From contig CALWLH010000071.1 of the NCBI GenBank assembly GCA_944381475.1, forward strand, positions 24,869 through 88,868: a DNA stretch of 64,000 nucleotides, in the 5' to 3' direction. The notes under the pieces were generated by a model. That model was not told the DNA's origin. It saw only the letters and a list, made by a program, of their open reading frames with translations, and ran no database searches. The position numbers and the translations under genes are program-made. Each line of letters begins with the position of its first letter. Position 1 is the first letter of the stretch. Below, one piece after another: positions 35,391-44,211 of this stretch. This DNA is from an uncultured Lachnospiraceae bacterium (GTDB lineage Bacteria > Bacillota > Clostridia > Lachnospirales > Lachnospiraceae).

Positions 35391-36660
35391 TATGGGAATA
35401 TTTTTTAAAAACAATATAATGGTTCTTTTACGGAACAGACTACGGATTGCACTGACCATATTTGGCTGTTCAATTGGTCTTTTGGTCTTTATTATTGGCA
35501 ATGCATGTATGGAGGGCTATTTCTATAATTTGTACAGGGATGCATACTTGTTTTGCAATAATGTGGTATTACTTTTTGATGGAAGTGATGATACTTATGA
35601 TGTATTGGAGAATGCTATAAAACCCAATTACAGCACAAGTATTTATTCCTCCGGTGATACTTTTTTTGTTTCTTCAAATAAATATTATTATAATGGTGTG
35701 AAAGTAGAAAACAATATTTCTTATATCGGAGTAAACCAAAATGATTTTTCGAATATTATATTATCCAAGCATAATGATCAATATTTTTGTACAAAGAGCA
35801 AACTAATATATGGAAGGGGTATTACAGATGCAGACATTCAAAATAAAAACCATGTGGCAGTTGTGGAAAAAAATACAGCGCAGCTGTTGTTCCAAACAGA
35901 TAATTGTGTTGGTGAAACAATAGAGGTTCATTGCTATTACGGATATATTGAGTTAGAGATTGTAGGGGTAATTGATACCCTAGGTATTCATGATGCGGAC
36001 GTGTTAACTGTAAAAAAACAGTTAAGCCAAACGGATAACAAAGATATATCCTTGTATCATTATGTGTATATTCCAAATACGCTGGTACAGGAGTATATGA
36101 AGGATGATGTTAAGGAAATCCGAGTATTGGTTTATGACGAGAATAATTATAAAGAAGCGGTATCGGGATTTACTATGATCATGCGTGAAATGGACTTGTC
36201 AACAGGTATCGTTTCGAGAAAAAGTATGCTTCAGGAAGCGGATGAGGTTAAATGGAATTTAAAAACAACCTTTAATATAATTATTATTTTAATTATTACT
36301 TTTTCTGGTCTGTTACTTGTTACAATTTTTGTTTTTTCCGTTAAGGAGCGTGTCTATGAGATTGGAATCAGGAGAGCAATAGGAGCATCGAAATTTGATA
36401 TTTTAATGCAGTTTATGCTGGAAGGAATGTTGATTGCGGTCATTTCGGCTTTTTTTGCGTCAATTGCAGGGATTATTGTATGCAATTTCGCAAATACAGT
36501 GATATTGCGATTTTTTTGTATAAAATTTTCTTTGGGGATATCTTTAAGGTTGCTTTTTGCAACTTTTGGAATTGCTGCATTGCAGGGAATACTATTTTCT
36601 GTTGTGCCAGCCATTGTTGCAGCCAGGGTTGATCCTACGGAAACAATCAGATGGGAATAG
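35383..36660 (+). CDS. ABC transporter permease (MacB/FtsX family)
   Basis: 425 residues with FtsX/MacB topology: helix 1 near the N-terminus (IALTIFGCSIGLLVFIIGNA), an outside domain of about 240 residues, then three C-terminal helices with the cytoplasmic motif YEIGIRRAIGAS between helices 2 and 3 and the closing ARVDPTETIRWE. Start ATG 35383 overlaps the ATPase gene by eight bases; longer frames overlap more and are less likely. Such transporters export or extract peptides, lipoproteins or drugs from the membrane. Confidence 0.9.
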   Translation: MNNMGIFFKNNIMVLLRNRLRIALTIFGCSIGLLVFIIGNACMEGYFYNLYRDAYLFCNNVVLLFDGSDDTYDVLENAIKPNYSTSIYSSGDTFFVSSNKYYYNGVKVENNISYIGVNQNDFSNIILSKHNDQYFCTKSKLIYGRGITDADIQNKNHVAVVEKNTAQLLFQTDNCVGETIEVHCYYGYIELEIVGVIDTLGIHDADVLTVKKQLSQTDNKDISLYHYVYIPNTLVQEYMKDDVKEIRVLVYDENNYKEAVSGFTMIMREMDLSTGIVSRKSMLQEADEVKWNLKTTFNIIIILIITFSGLLLVTIFVFSVKERVYEIGIRRAIGASKFDILMQFMLEGMLIAVISAFFASIAGIIVCNFANTVILRFFCIKFSLGISLRLLFATFGIAALQGILFSVVPAIVAARVDPTETIRWE

Positions 36661-36780
36661 AAGTAATGAATGCGATCAGAAAAAGAAGATATGAATTTGA
36701 GAGAAATATTGCTGCTGTTTTTTGATTTTCTGATAATTTTCGGCTTGCAGCCGCCGCTCAATGTAAGGTGAAAAAAGATT

Positions 36781-36846
36781 ATGATTGCTGTAGGAATCAT
36801 AATCCTGTGGCTTGTAATTATAAACATTGTAAATATGACCATTTAG
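36781..36846 (+). CDS. Possible 21-residue hydrophobic peptide
   Basis: Open frame encoding MIAVGIIILWLVIINIVNM plus two residues: a near-perfect single membrane helix. AAGGTG lies about nine bases upstream. It is downstream of the transporter operon and could be a small membrane peptide or chance. The surrounding 36661-36926 holds a GATTATGATT/AATCATAATC inverted repeat and nothing else I can support. Confidence 0.3.
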   Translation: MIAVGIIILWLVIINIVNMTI

Positions 36847-36926
36847 TTAAATGTATAGTATAAAATGCGTGCGGGTTTAAAAACAAGGATTTCCAATGGT
36901 TATGCGGTTGTAAATGAAAAATTATA

Positions 36927-38024
36927 AACTTTGAAACAGAACATGTGGATCTGCAGCATCTGTATATCAACGGTTCCAAGTTTGAGGCAAATGCAAACAA
37001 ATATTCCTGGGTGTGGAAAAAGGCAACCGAGAAGTCCAGATACCGCCTGTTTGATAAGATCACGAAGCTGCTGCAGGAGATCAATGAAGAGATTGCCTAT
37101 ACTGGGACAATGCTCTGTATCAATACGGAGTATGCCCCGGAATACCTAAAGGAGGCCGCCGACAGCTATGCTCAGATGTGAAAGATAGACGAAACCGCAT
37201 TTGTTCACGGCCGTGGCCGCCATAAAACGATGCAACAGCGTCATTATGAGAAGCTGATGGAATATGCGCAAAAGCTGGAAGAATATATGGAGAAAATCCA
37301 TATCTGTGGAGGGGGCGGAACAGCTATTCCAAGACAGTCCATTCAGCAACATTTATGCGTATCAAGACAGATTATATGGGAAATGCCCAGCTGCTTCCTG
37401 CATATAATGTCCAGATCGGTGTCGCAGATGAATATATAGCAGTAGTAGAGGTGAATCAATACCGCAGCGACATGGACTGCTTTGTGTCGCTGATGGAGAA
37501 GTTCAAAGATATTTATGGATTCTATGAAATATCCAGTTACAGATTCCGGTTATGGCTCCTACAACAATTACATTTTTCTGAGCAGAATGGAAAAGTATAT
37601 GAAGTTCCCAATGTTCAAGAAGGAAACAACGGATAAGAATTATCATGCAGACCCATTCAGAGCGGTGAACTTTCCGATCGGCGAGGATGGTATCATGAGA
37701 TGTCCCAATGGCAAAGCCTATCACCTGCAATACCGCCAAAATGTAAAAGGAAATGTATACGGAAGACAGGAAGAAGTGTATCAGTGCGAAGACGGCAGGG
37801 GATGTCCGTATGCACAGCAGTGTAAAAAGACAGAAAAGAATCGTACGGTGCGGGTCAATCGTGAACTCACAGCCATGCACCAGGAAGTCATAGCGAATCT
37901 GGAAAGCATACAGGGAGCGCTGCTGAGGATAAACCGTTCGATACAGGCGGAAGGAGCATTCGGCATTATGAATTATCTAATACGGGTAATACAGAGTGCA
38001 AAGTGTACGGATAAAGACGGCTAA
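36927..38024 (+). mobile_element. IS1182-type transposase remnant
   Basis: Decayed DDE transposase. The readable order is DLQHLYINGSKFEANANKYS, then AFVHGRGRHKTMQQRHYEKL, MGNAQLLPAYNVQIGVADEY, PVTDSGYGSYNNY and AEGAFGIMNYL, spread over three frames. There is a TGA at 37179, frameshifts near 37310 and 37530, and the N-terminal third is missing. The first catalytic Asp of the family (YIDGTK) is Asn here, so the enzyme would be dead even if read through. No clear terminal inverted repeats. It sits between the two accessory clusters. Confidence 0.85.
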
Positions 38025-38070
38025 ACGTGTTTATTTGTAGAATCAATGATAAAGTAAGAAGTTATGTAAA

Positions 38071-38922
38071 ATGATCTCACTAAACAAGGCTTTTTTTGAG
38101 GTATACGTGGAATACCTTAAGGACAGGGGATACAGAAGGGTTAAGGGAAAGTATCCCTATCTCGTCAGGAGAGTGGGGGATGAGATTATTCATGTGATGA
38201 CAGTGATCCCCACCTTTAGCGTGGAGTTTGGACGAAAGGCATATTATATCTTTGGAGGAATAGGTACGGTTTATCGAACAAAGCTGCCGCTGGATGAAAA
38301 TCCTAAATTTTCCACAGGCTGGCTGGTATCTACGGCTAATGCATATGGTCGAAATTTCGATATACCGGTCGGTGTTGAGTTTGCTGAGTTACCGCAAGAT
38401 ATACAGGATTCCCTTGATCTAGTAGAAATACGATATTCATATGAAAAAACAGATGAAAACTCTTTATTGGAAAGCATGAGGCGGTCAGCCGACCAGGCAG
38501 AAATAGGGTTGCTGCAAAACATGGAAGGGGTAGACACATTAAAAAAATGTGCAGAATGGTACCGCAAGTATAGCGGTTCAGAATTACTGGTTTTAACGCC
38601 GGAAAGATACCGGGAGCGTATAGAGGTTAATGATTCCCTGCTGAACTTTATTCTTTATACCCCGGAAGAATATGCCGAAATAAGAAGGAATATGTTCATT
38701 AAATACTGCAAAAGCATCGAGAAGGGAAAGGCCTTAACGACAAATGAACGATTTAAGGAAATGTCTGATGGAATGATAGCAGATGCTGAGACTAGAATGA
38801 AAGAAAGTATCGCCAGGTTTACGGAGATGGCAACGGTTCCGGAAAACCAGGAGTGGATAAAGCAGGAGCTTGAGAGAAGGAAAAAGGATAATGCGGCTTT
38901 TTTGATTCATAATTTAGGATGA
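38071..38922 (+). CDS. Unknown cytoplasmic protein, paralogue 1
   Basis: 283 residues, no signal peptide or membrane segment. The N-terminal 60 residues (YLKDRGYRRVKGKYPYLVRR, then GDEIIHVMTV) align with the paralogue at 39022 (LAPIGFVKIKGRQPYFVRL, GDEILHIITY). The C-terminal 100 residues are helical and end in ELERRKKDN in both proteins' style. The fold recalls DUF4304-like proteins often found near toxins, but I am not sure. It precedes a broken RTX gene; an immunity role is possible, not shown. Weak ribosome site. Confidence 0.7.
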   Translation: MISLNKAFFEVYVEYLKDRGYRRVKGKYPYLVRRVGDEIIHVMTVIPTFSVEFGRKAYYIFGGIGTVYRTKLPLDENPKFSTGWLVSTANAYGRNFDIPVGVEFAELPQDIQDSLDLVEIRYSYEKTDENSLLESMRRSADQAEIGLLQNMEGVDTLKKCAEWYRKYSGSELLVLTPERYRERIEVNDSLLNFILYTPEEYAEIRRNMFIKYCKSIEKGKALTTNERFKEMSDGMIADAETRMKESIARFTEMATVPENQEWIKQELERRKKDNAAFLIHNLG

Positions 38923-39021
38923 CATGAAGATTAAATGAAATGGCAGTTTATTCTTATAGATGAAATGGAAAAATATAATTAATATTTAAGTAAAAACAGG
39001 TACAACTGAGAGGGGACGAAA

Positions 39022-39837
39022 ATGACAGGAATCGGAACAGCTTTTAAAAAGATATATGGAGACGCCCTTGCGCCCATAGGTTTTGTAAAAATCAAGGGCA
39101 GGCAGCCATATTTTGTGAGGCTTATTGGGGATGAGATTCTTCATATTATAACCTATATTAACGATTTTACCATTAAAGACCGCCATAAAGCGTTTAATAT
39201 TTTGGGCGGGGTAGTTACAGTATATAGTACGGACTTGGATTTAGAAAATTCACCTAAAATTAACGCACATTTGCTGCATGACAACAGAAATATGTATGAC
39301 TATCGACATCGGTATGACATAGATTGGGAATATAGAAATAAGATTGGATATTTCGAATATGAGGTAGGAAATGAGGAATCACTGTTTTGCGCTGTTAAGC
39401 GTTCATTGGATGTGACCAAGGAAATCATGCTGCCGGAATTTGATCAGGTGGTGGATTTGAAATCATGCTTGGACTATTATAGGATATTTGCTACCCAAAA
39501 GTTTGCTATATTTAGTAAGGACAATAGGATTAGTGGAAATGAAGGGCTCTTTGGATTTAAGGTGTATAGTATAGAGGAATATAGAAATGTAAAAATAGAG
39601 CTGCATGAAGAAAATATTAGATATTTACGATACTTAATGGAGAATAATCGATGGAAAATAACAGAAGAAGAGTATGAAAAAGAGCGCATACGTGGAAGGA
39701 AGAGTACACTAGAGCAAATAGCTCTCTTTGAAAAGGTTATGAATGACCCGGAGCTTTATGCTGGGGTTATAAGGGAACTGGAGCGCAGAAAGCTAGAGAA
39801 TATGGAAAAACTAAAGAAATATGGATTGATTGTGTAA
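39022..39837 (+). CDS. Unknown cytoplasmic protein, paralogue 2
   Basis: 271 residues, paralogous to the gene at 38071 across most of its length (shared GDEIhH motif, a 'GGxxTVY' strand, a middle ...SLD/MRRSAD... helix, and a closing ELERRKLEN helix). ATG 39022 follows GAGGGG. Tandem divergent paralogues next to a secreted toxin-like gene are typical of immunity gene arrays, but this could also be an unrelated duplicate. No catalytic motif seen. Confidence 0.72.
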   Translation: MTGIGTAFKKIYGDALAPIGFVKIKGRQPYFVRLIGDEILHIITYINDFTIKDRHKAFNILGGVVTVYSTDLDLENSPKINAHLLHDNRNMYDYRHRYDIDWEYRNKIGYFEYEVGNEESLFCAVKRSLDVTKEIMLPEFDQVVDLKSCLDYYRIFATQKFAIFSKDNRISGNEGLFGFKVYSIEEYRNVKIELHEENIRYLRYLMENNRWKITEEEYEKERIRGRKSTLEQIALFEKVMNDPELYAGVIRELERRKLENMEKLKKYGLIV

Positions 39838-39874
39838 TAGTTAAAATATACTTTTAATAAAAGGGAGAGAATGG

Positions 39875-42800
39875 ATGAATACAAAAAACGTATTTAAAAA
39901 ATTACAGCGATAATAATGGTGCTCGCCATTGTTTTTACATCTATGCCCGTTGCTACGGTTTATGCTGAAAGCACCTTGGAAACAGTAGTAGGAGATGTTG
40001 CGGGGCAGGCCATTGGGCAGGCAGAGGCAACGAAAGATGCAATAATCGATTCGTTATCTCAGTCTGATGCCAGACTAAACGATTGGGGAACGGCGATATT
40101 TAAAGATTATTTTTGGTGGAATAGCTTTCATAATATGGTTCAACGTGACATAATCGAGAAGAACGATGAAATGAGAAAAGAAGTTTACATAAAAAAATTA
40201 TTGTAAATGGCAAGGCTACTGGAAAAAAGGGAAGTGCGGATTTATGTAAAACTATTAATGAGGTGACATATGTTTGGGAAGTAAAGCCCATCTCCTATGC
40301 ATCGGGCGATAAAAAAGATGCTGCTATAGCACAACTGAATAAATATGTGGAATCTTTAAATGCAGAAGCTAGGGAAGAAGGAAAAGTGCAGACATACGAA
40401 GTCGGAGGAACTCAAATTGAGGACGGTGAGATAAAGGTTGAAAAAGATATTGAACGACCGAAAGGTACGGAGCATGTGGTATATATTATAAAGTACACCG
40501 TACAGGAAGATGGGCTAATATTATACTCATTTGAACGTCATTCTCAAATGGAGGAACGAAATGAGGAAAATGTGCCAGTTACTGTTCCCGAAGAAGCAGT
40601 AGAAAAAGTTACTGAGTCTTTCAGAACGGTTGCGGTAGGAGATTTGTTTGAAAATCCAGGTTATGTAATGGCTGAAGAACCTAGTATAGATTGGGAACTG
40701 GTGAGAAATCTGCTTACTATCTCTACATCTCTGCAACCGATTCTTACAGAAATGAATTCCAAAGAGCTTTCACGAAACACTGTTACCATCATGCTGCAAG
40801 AAGCTGCAATAGCTTTTATGGCTAAAGTTGGCCGTTATGCAGCCGGTGTAGCTGCAGCATCTTTTGTAACAAATAATATTCTGCCTGATGGAATGTTAAC
40901 AGCGAACGCAGAGGAACTAGAAAATATGACGGAAGATGAAATATATGAAATAAATCAGATTGTTTCTGAATAGCAGGATTTGCTGGATATTTTTGCGAGA
41001 GATTTTGGAGTTGATAATTTACTGGAAGAATTGCTGGGTCTGGATCAGGAGCAGATCGAGGAGTATCTAAAAGAGATCCAGGAAGAGAACGGGGAATATG
41101 AAAGAGCCGGCAAGGCACAGCCTCCCAGGGATCCGCTGGTTATAGATTTTGGCAGGGAGGGAATTGAGCTCTGCGCTTTGGCGAACGGGGTGAATTTCGA
41201 CCTTGACAACAATGGCTTTGCCGAAAAGACCGCATGGATAGGAACGGAGGACGGCTTTCTGGCAATGGACCGCAACAGAAACGGGGTTATTGACAACGGA
41301 GGAGAACTGTTTGGGGATCAGGTGATCTTAAGTGACGGCAGTATGTCATCCTCCGGATTTGACGCGCTGGAAGATATTGACGAAAACCAGGATGGTGTGA
41401 TTGATATACATGATTCTGTCTATTCTGACCTGCTTGTGTGGATTGATGCCAACCACAATGGGGTGTCCGAGGCTGGGGAATTGAACAGCCTGCATGCTCT
41501 TGGCATTGTATCCCTTGCCATCGAGCATAGGGAAAACAGCTTTTATGACGAGGAAACCGGAACCCGAATCGCCGAAACCTCCGAGGTGATTGTTGAAGAA
41601 GACGGCGTGTATAAAACCGCAGAAATGAGCGAGTTCTGGTTCCCGGTTAATTCCGCATCCACCACCCAGGGGGACAAGGTTACAGCGGGAAATGTGTCTG
41701 ATCTCTCGGCGGCCATCATGGAGGATGAAACAGGAAGCCTGTACCAGCTGGTGACAGCATTTGGCTCATCCACAGACATCGCCATGAAGCGGTATTATCT
41801 CAAGAACATCCTGTATCATTTGACGGAGGTAGAGGATATCGCCCCCAACAGCCGGGGAGGAAATATAGACGCCCGTGACTTGAGGGTGATAGAGTGTTTT
41901 ATGGGAAGGGAATTTGCCGGTGTGGGCGGAAGCAATCCAAATACAAATGCCGCTGCAATATTAAAGGGTATCTACAGCAGTATTGAGGAGTACTACTATG
42001 GAGTCGTTTCCCTGTATACCTCCTTCGGGGGATACTCCAAGGCGATATACGAATACGAGGATGAGGAAGGTGAAAACGTCCTCTGTTATGAGTTTCTGAG
42101 TGCTTTTATCTTTCAGAAAATCGCAGCTGGGGAAGATGTAGATTCACTGATTTATGATCTGGGTATTTACCTGAAGCTTTATGATCAGATCAATGGAACA
42201 AGCTATTACAGTGATTTTAGTAAAAAGTATTCGTCTCTGTCCACCCATTACGGGGAGATCATCGCACTGACAAAGTCAGGTCTTACATATCTGGGCGGGA
42301 GCGGCAATGATTACTATACAGGAACCGGCAGTAATGATTTTGTTTTCGGAGAAGCGGGAAACGATACCCTACGGGGAAACTACGGGAGCGACCATATATA
42401 TGGCGGAGCAGGAAATGATGTACTATACGGAGAGGCAGGAAACGATACTCTTTCCGGGGATGAGGGGAATGATGTGTTCTATGGCGGTGCAGGAGACGAC
42501 CAGCTGATTGGAAGCGGAAAGGATGATCTGCTGTACGGCGGAGCCGGAAATGACAGGCTCACCGGGGAGGCCGGAAATGATACATTATATGGCGGAACCG
42601 GCAAGGACTACCTTGCAGGAGGGGAAGGAAACGACACCTACGTCTATAAAAAAGGAGACGGCATCGACACCATCAGCGACAATGCAGGAACAAATACAAT
42701 CAGCATAGAAGGGTACACTTCTGGACAGGTCAGAGCATACCGAAGCAATTGGAACGACATGACCATAGAATTGCAGGGCTCAGAGGGAACGGACAAGCTG

Positions 42801-43349
42801 GTGCTTGAAGGCTTCTTTACCTCAGGGGCAAACCGGAACTTCTATCTGACCTTTAACGGAGGCAATAGAGTCCACGCAACTGCAGGAAACAGCCCGCTAA
42901 GAACCGTATACGGAACCGAAGGGGATGACTACATGGCGGCGATGGATGATCAAGGCGTCACGCTGATGGGAGAAAATGGGAACGATACCATAAACGGCGG
43001 CAATGGAAAGGATACTCTTGTTGGAGGAAGCGGAAACGACAGCCTCATGGGAAACGGCGGAAATGACACCCTGTACGGCGGAAGCGGAAACGACTATCTT
43101 GCGGGCGGGGCCGGAAACGATACCTACATATTTAATCCGGGAGACGGCGCAGACACCATCAATGACGGGGAAGGAACCAACACCATAACCTTTGGAAACG
43201 GATTCAATATGGAAAAACTGACAGCCCGCAGAACCAACTGGAATGACCTGACCATCTGCTTTGAAGGAAGCCAGGACAGTATTACTATCATCAATTACAG
43301 TCAGGAACACTATATATTTGAATTCTCAGACGGAGTGCAGGAACTGTAA
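39875..43349 (+). pseudogene. Secreted RTX-repeat protein, interrupted three times
   Basis: One gene of about 1157 codons broken into pieces. It starts at ATG 39875 (AAGGGAGA site) with a Sec signal peptide (MNTKNVFKK, then ITAIIMVLAIVFTSMPVATV). Lesion 1: the A6 tract at 39896-39901 is one A short. Lesion 2: the A7 tract at 40191-40197 is one A short; the frame then gives IIVNGKATGKKGSADL and YVWEVKPISYASG, an arrangement like a PD-(D/E)XK nuclease core. Lesion 3: an in-frame TAG at 40971, after which the same frame continues without gap. Then come EF-hand-like calcium loops ([34 protein letters not shown]), a module common in RTX proteins, and two blocks of GGxGxD repeats. No secretion genes of type I are adjacent. 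Confidence 0.85.
42290..43130 (+). repeat. RTX nonapeptide-encoding repeats
   Basis: Tandem 27-base units coding GGxGND-x-L/Y-x repeats (for example [18 protein letters not shown]), in two blocks (about 42290-42630 and 42930-43110) separated by a domain resembling the haemolysin-type calcium-binding related family ([11 protein letters not shown]). They form a calcium-binding beta-roll outside the cell. Confidence 0.9.
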
Positions 43350-43388
43350 TGAGAATGGGGGCTATGAAAAATATAGCGGAGTACGGTT

Positions 43389-44027
43389 ATGAGTCATAAA
43401 ATAACGAATCCGTCGCTGCTCTTTCTGGGCCTTGTGCTGATGGGGGCGGCTGTCGGCGGCTGTGTTCAAAATTCCAGCGCGGATCACAGAGCAACCCCAG
43501 TATCTGCTGATGCCACTGCGTCCCAGGAAACAGCCCAGGTACCGGATACTTCGGGGGATGATACAATCCAGGGTACGGAGATAAGCGGGGATAAATCCAG
43601 CTGCAGCTTTAAGTATGTCAACTTTGACGGCGCAGACAGCATACGAATATTAAACGGCGCCAACGGACAGGAAGTAATTGTGACAGAGCCGGCAAAGATT
43701 GAACAGATCACCTGGCTGATTTCCAGGATATCGGGAAGCGACGGCGTCAGCAGCCGGGGGCATAGCGGTTATCTTTATCATGTGAAAATTTACAGCGCTG
43801 ATTCCCTTCTCTTTGAAATTACTTTTGTCGGGAATGAAGGAGATAAGCAGTATTTCAATTATGGTATATATGAGACAGAATATGTAAATGGTAAGGTTAA
43901 TGAATATGCCGGACGTTATGTGATGGAAGGGGCAGATACAAATAGTCTGGAGCTGGTTTTCGGAGTGTTATTTAAAAATGGAGTTCCAACCAAGACCAAT
44001 ATGGAGCGCAGAATGAACATCTCATAG
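43389..44027 (+). CDS. Lipoprotein of unknown function
   Basis: 212 residues with lipobox AVGGC (Cys about 25) and a Thr/Asp/Ser-rich linker to about residue 65, then a small beta-rich domain (SCSFKYVNFDGADSIRILN..., ISRISGSDGVSS). It lies 39 bases after the RTX gene and in the same direction. It could be a surface partner of the RTX protein; the domain is not one I recognise. Confidence 0.72.
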   Translation: MSHKITNPSLLFLGLVLMGAAVGGCVQNSSADHRATPVSADATASQETAQVPDTSGDDTIQGTEISGDKSSCSFKYVNFDGADSIRILNGANGQEVIVTEPAKIEQITWLISRISGSDGVSSRGHSGYLYHVKIYSADSLLFEITFVGNEGDKQYFNYGIYETEYVNGKVNEYAGRYVMEGADTNSLELVFGVLFKNGVPTKTNMERRMNIS

Positions 44028-44075
44028 GTTAAACAGAAAGATAATTTTTCCAGGTCGGAAGCGTAAAGAATAAAC

Positions 44076-44104
44076 TTGATTTTTTTGCGGACAGGCATTA
44101 CAAT
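44076..44104 (+). promoter_or_regulatory. Promoter of esterase/glycanase operon
   Basis: TTGATT at 44076-44081 and TACAAT at 44099-44104 with 17 bases between, about 108 bases before the start codon at 44212. A CCGCCG/CGGCGG pairing in the leader could fold. Confidence 0.65.
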
Positions 44105-44211
44105 AAGCATAAGGATTCCGCCGTTTTTGACGCACTGGGAGAACCCGGACGGCGGGGCGGACAGAATGTATGTGGGAGAGACGTGAGAAAATCCCGCTGG
44201 CTGGAGGAAAA

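Noticed and set aside
42307..42708. Short Met/Glu/Thr-rich frames inside the RTX region
   Set aside because: Out-of-frame readings of the nonapeptide repeat DNA.
42290..43130. CRISPR-like regular repetition
   Set aside because: Repeats are 27-base units in frame, coding GGxGxD nonapeptides without unique spacers; this is an RTX array.
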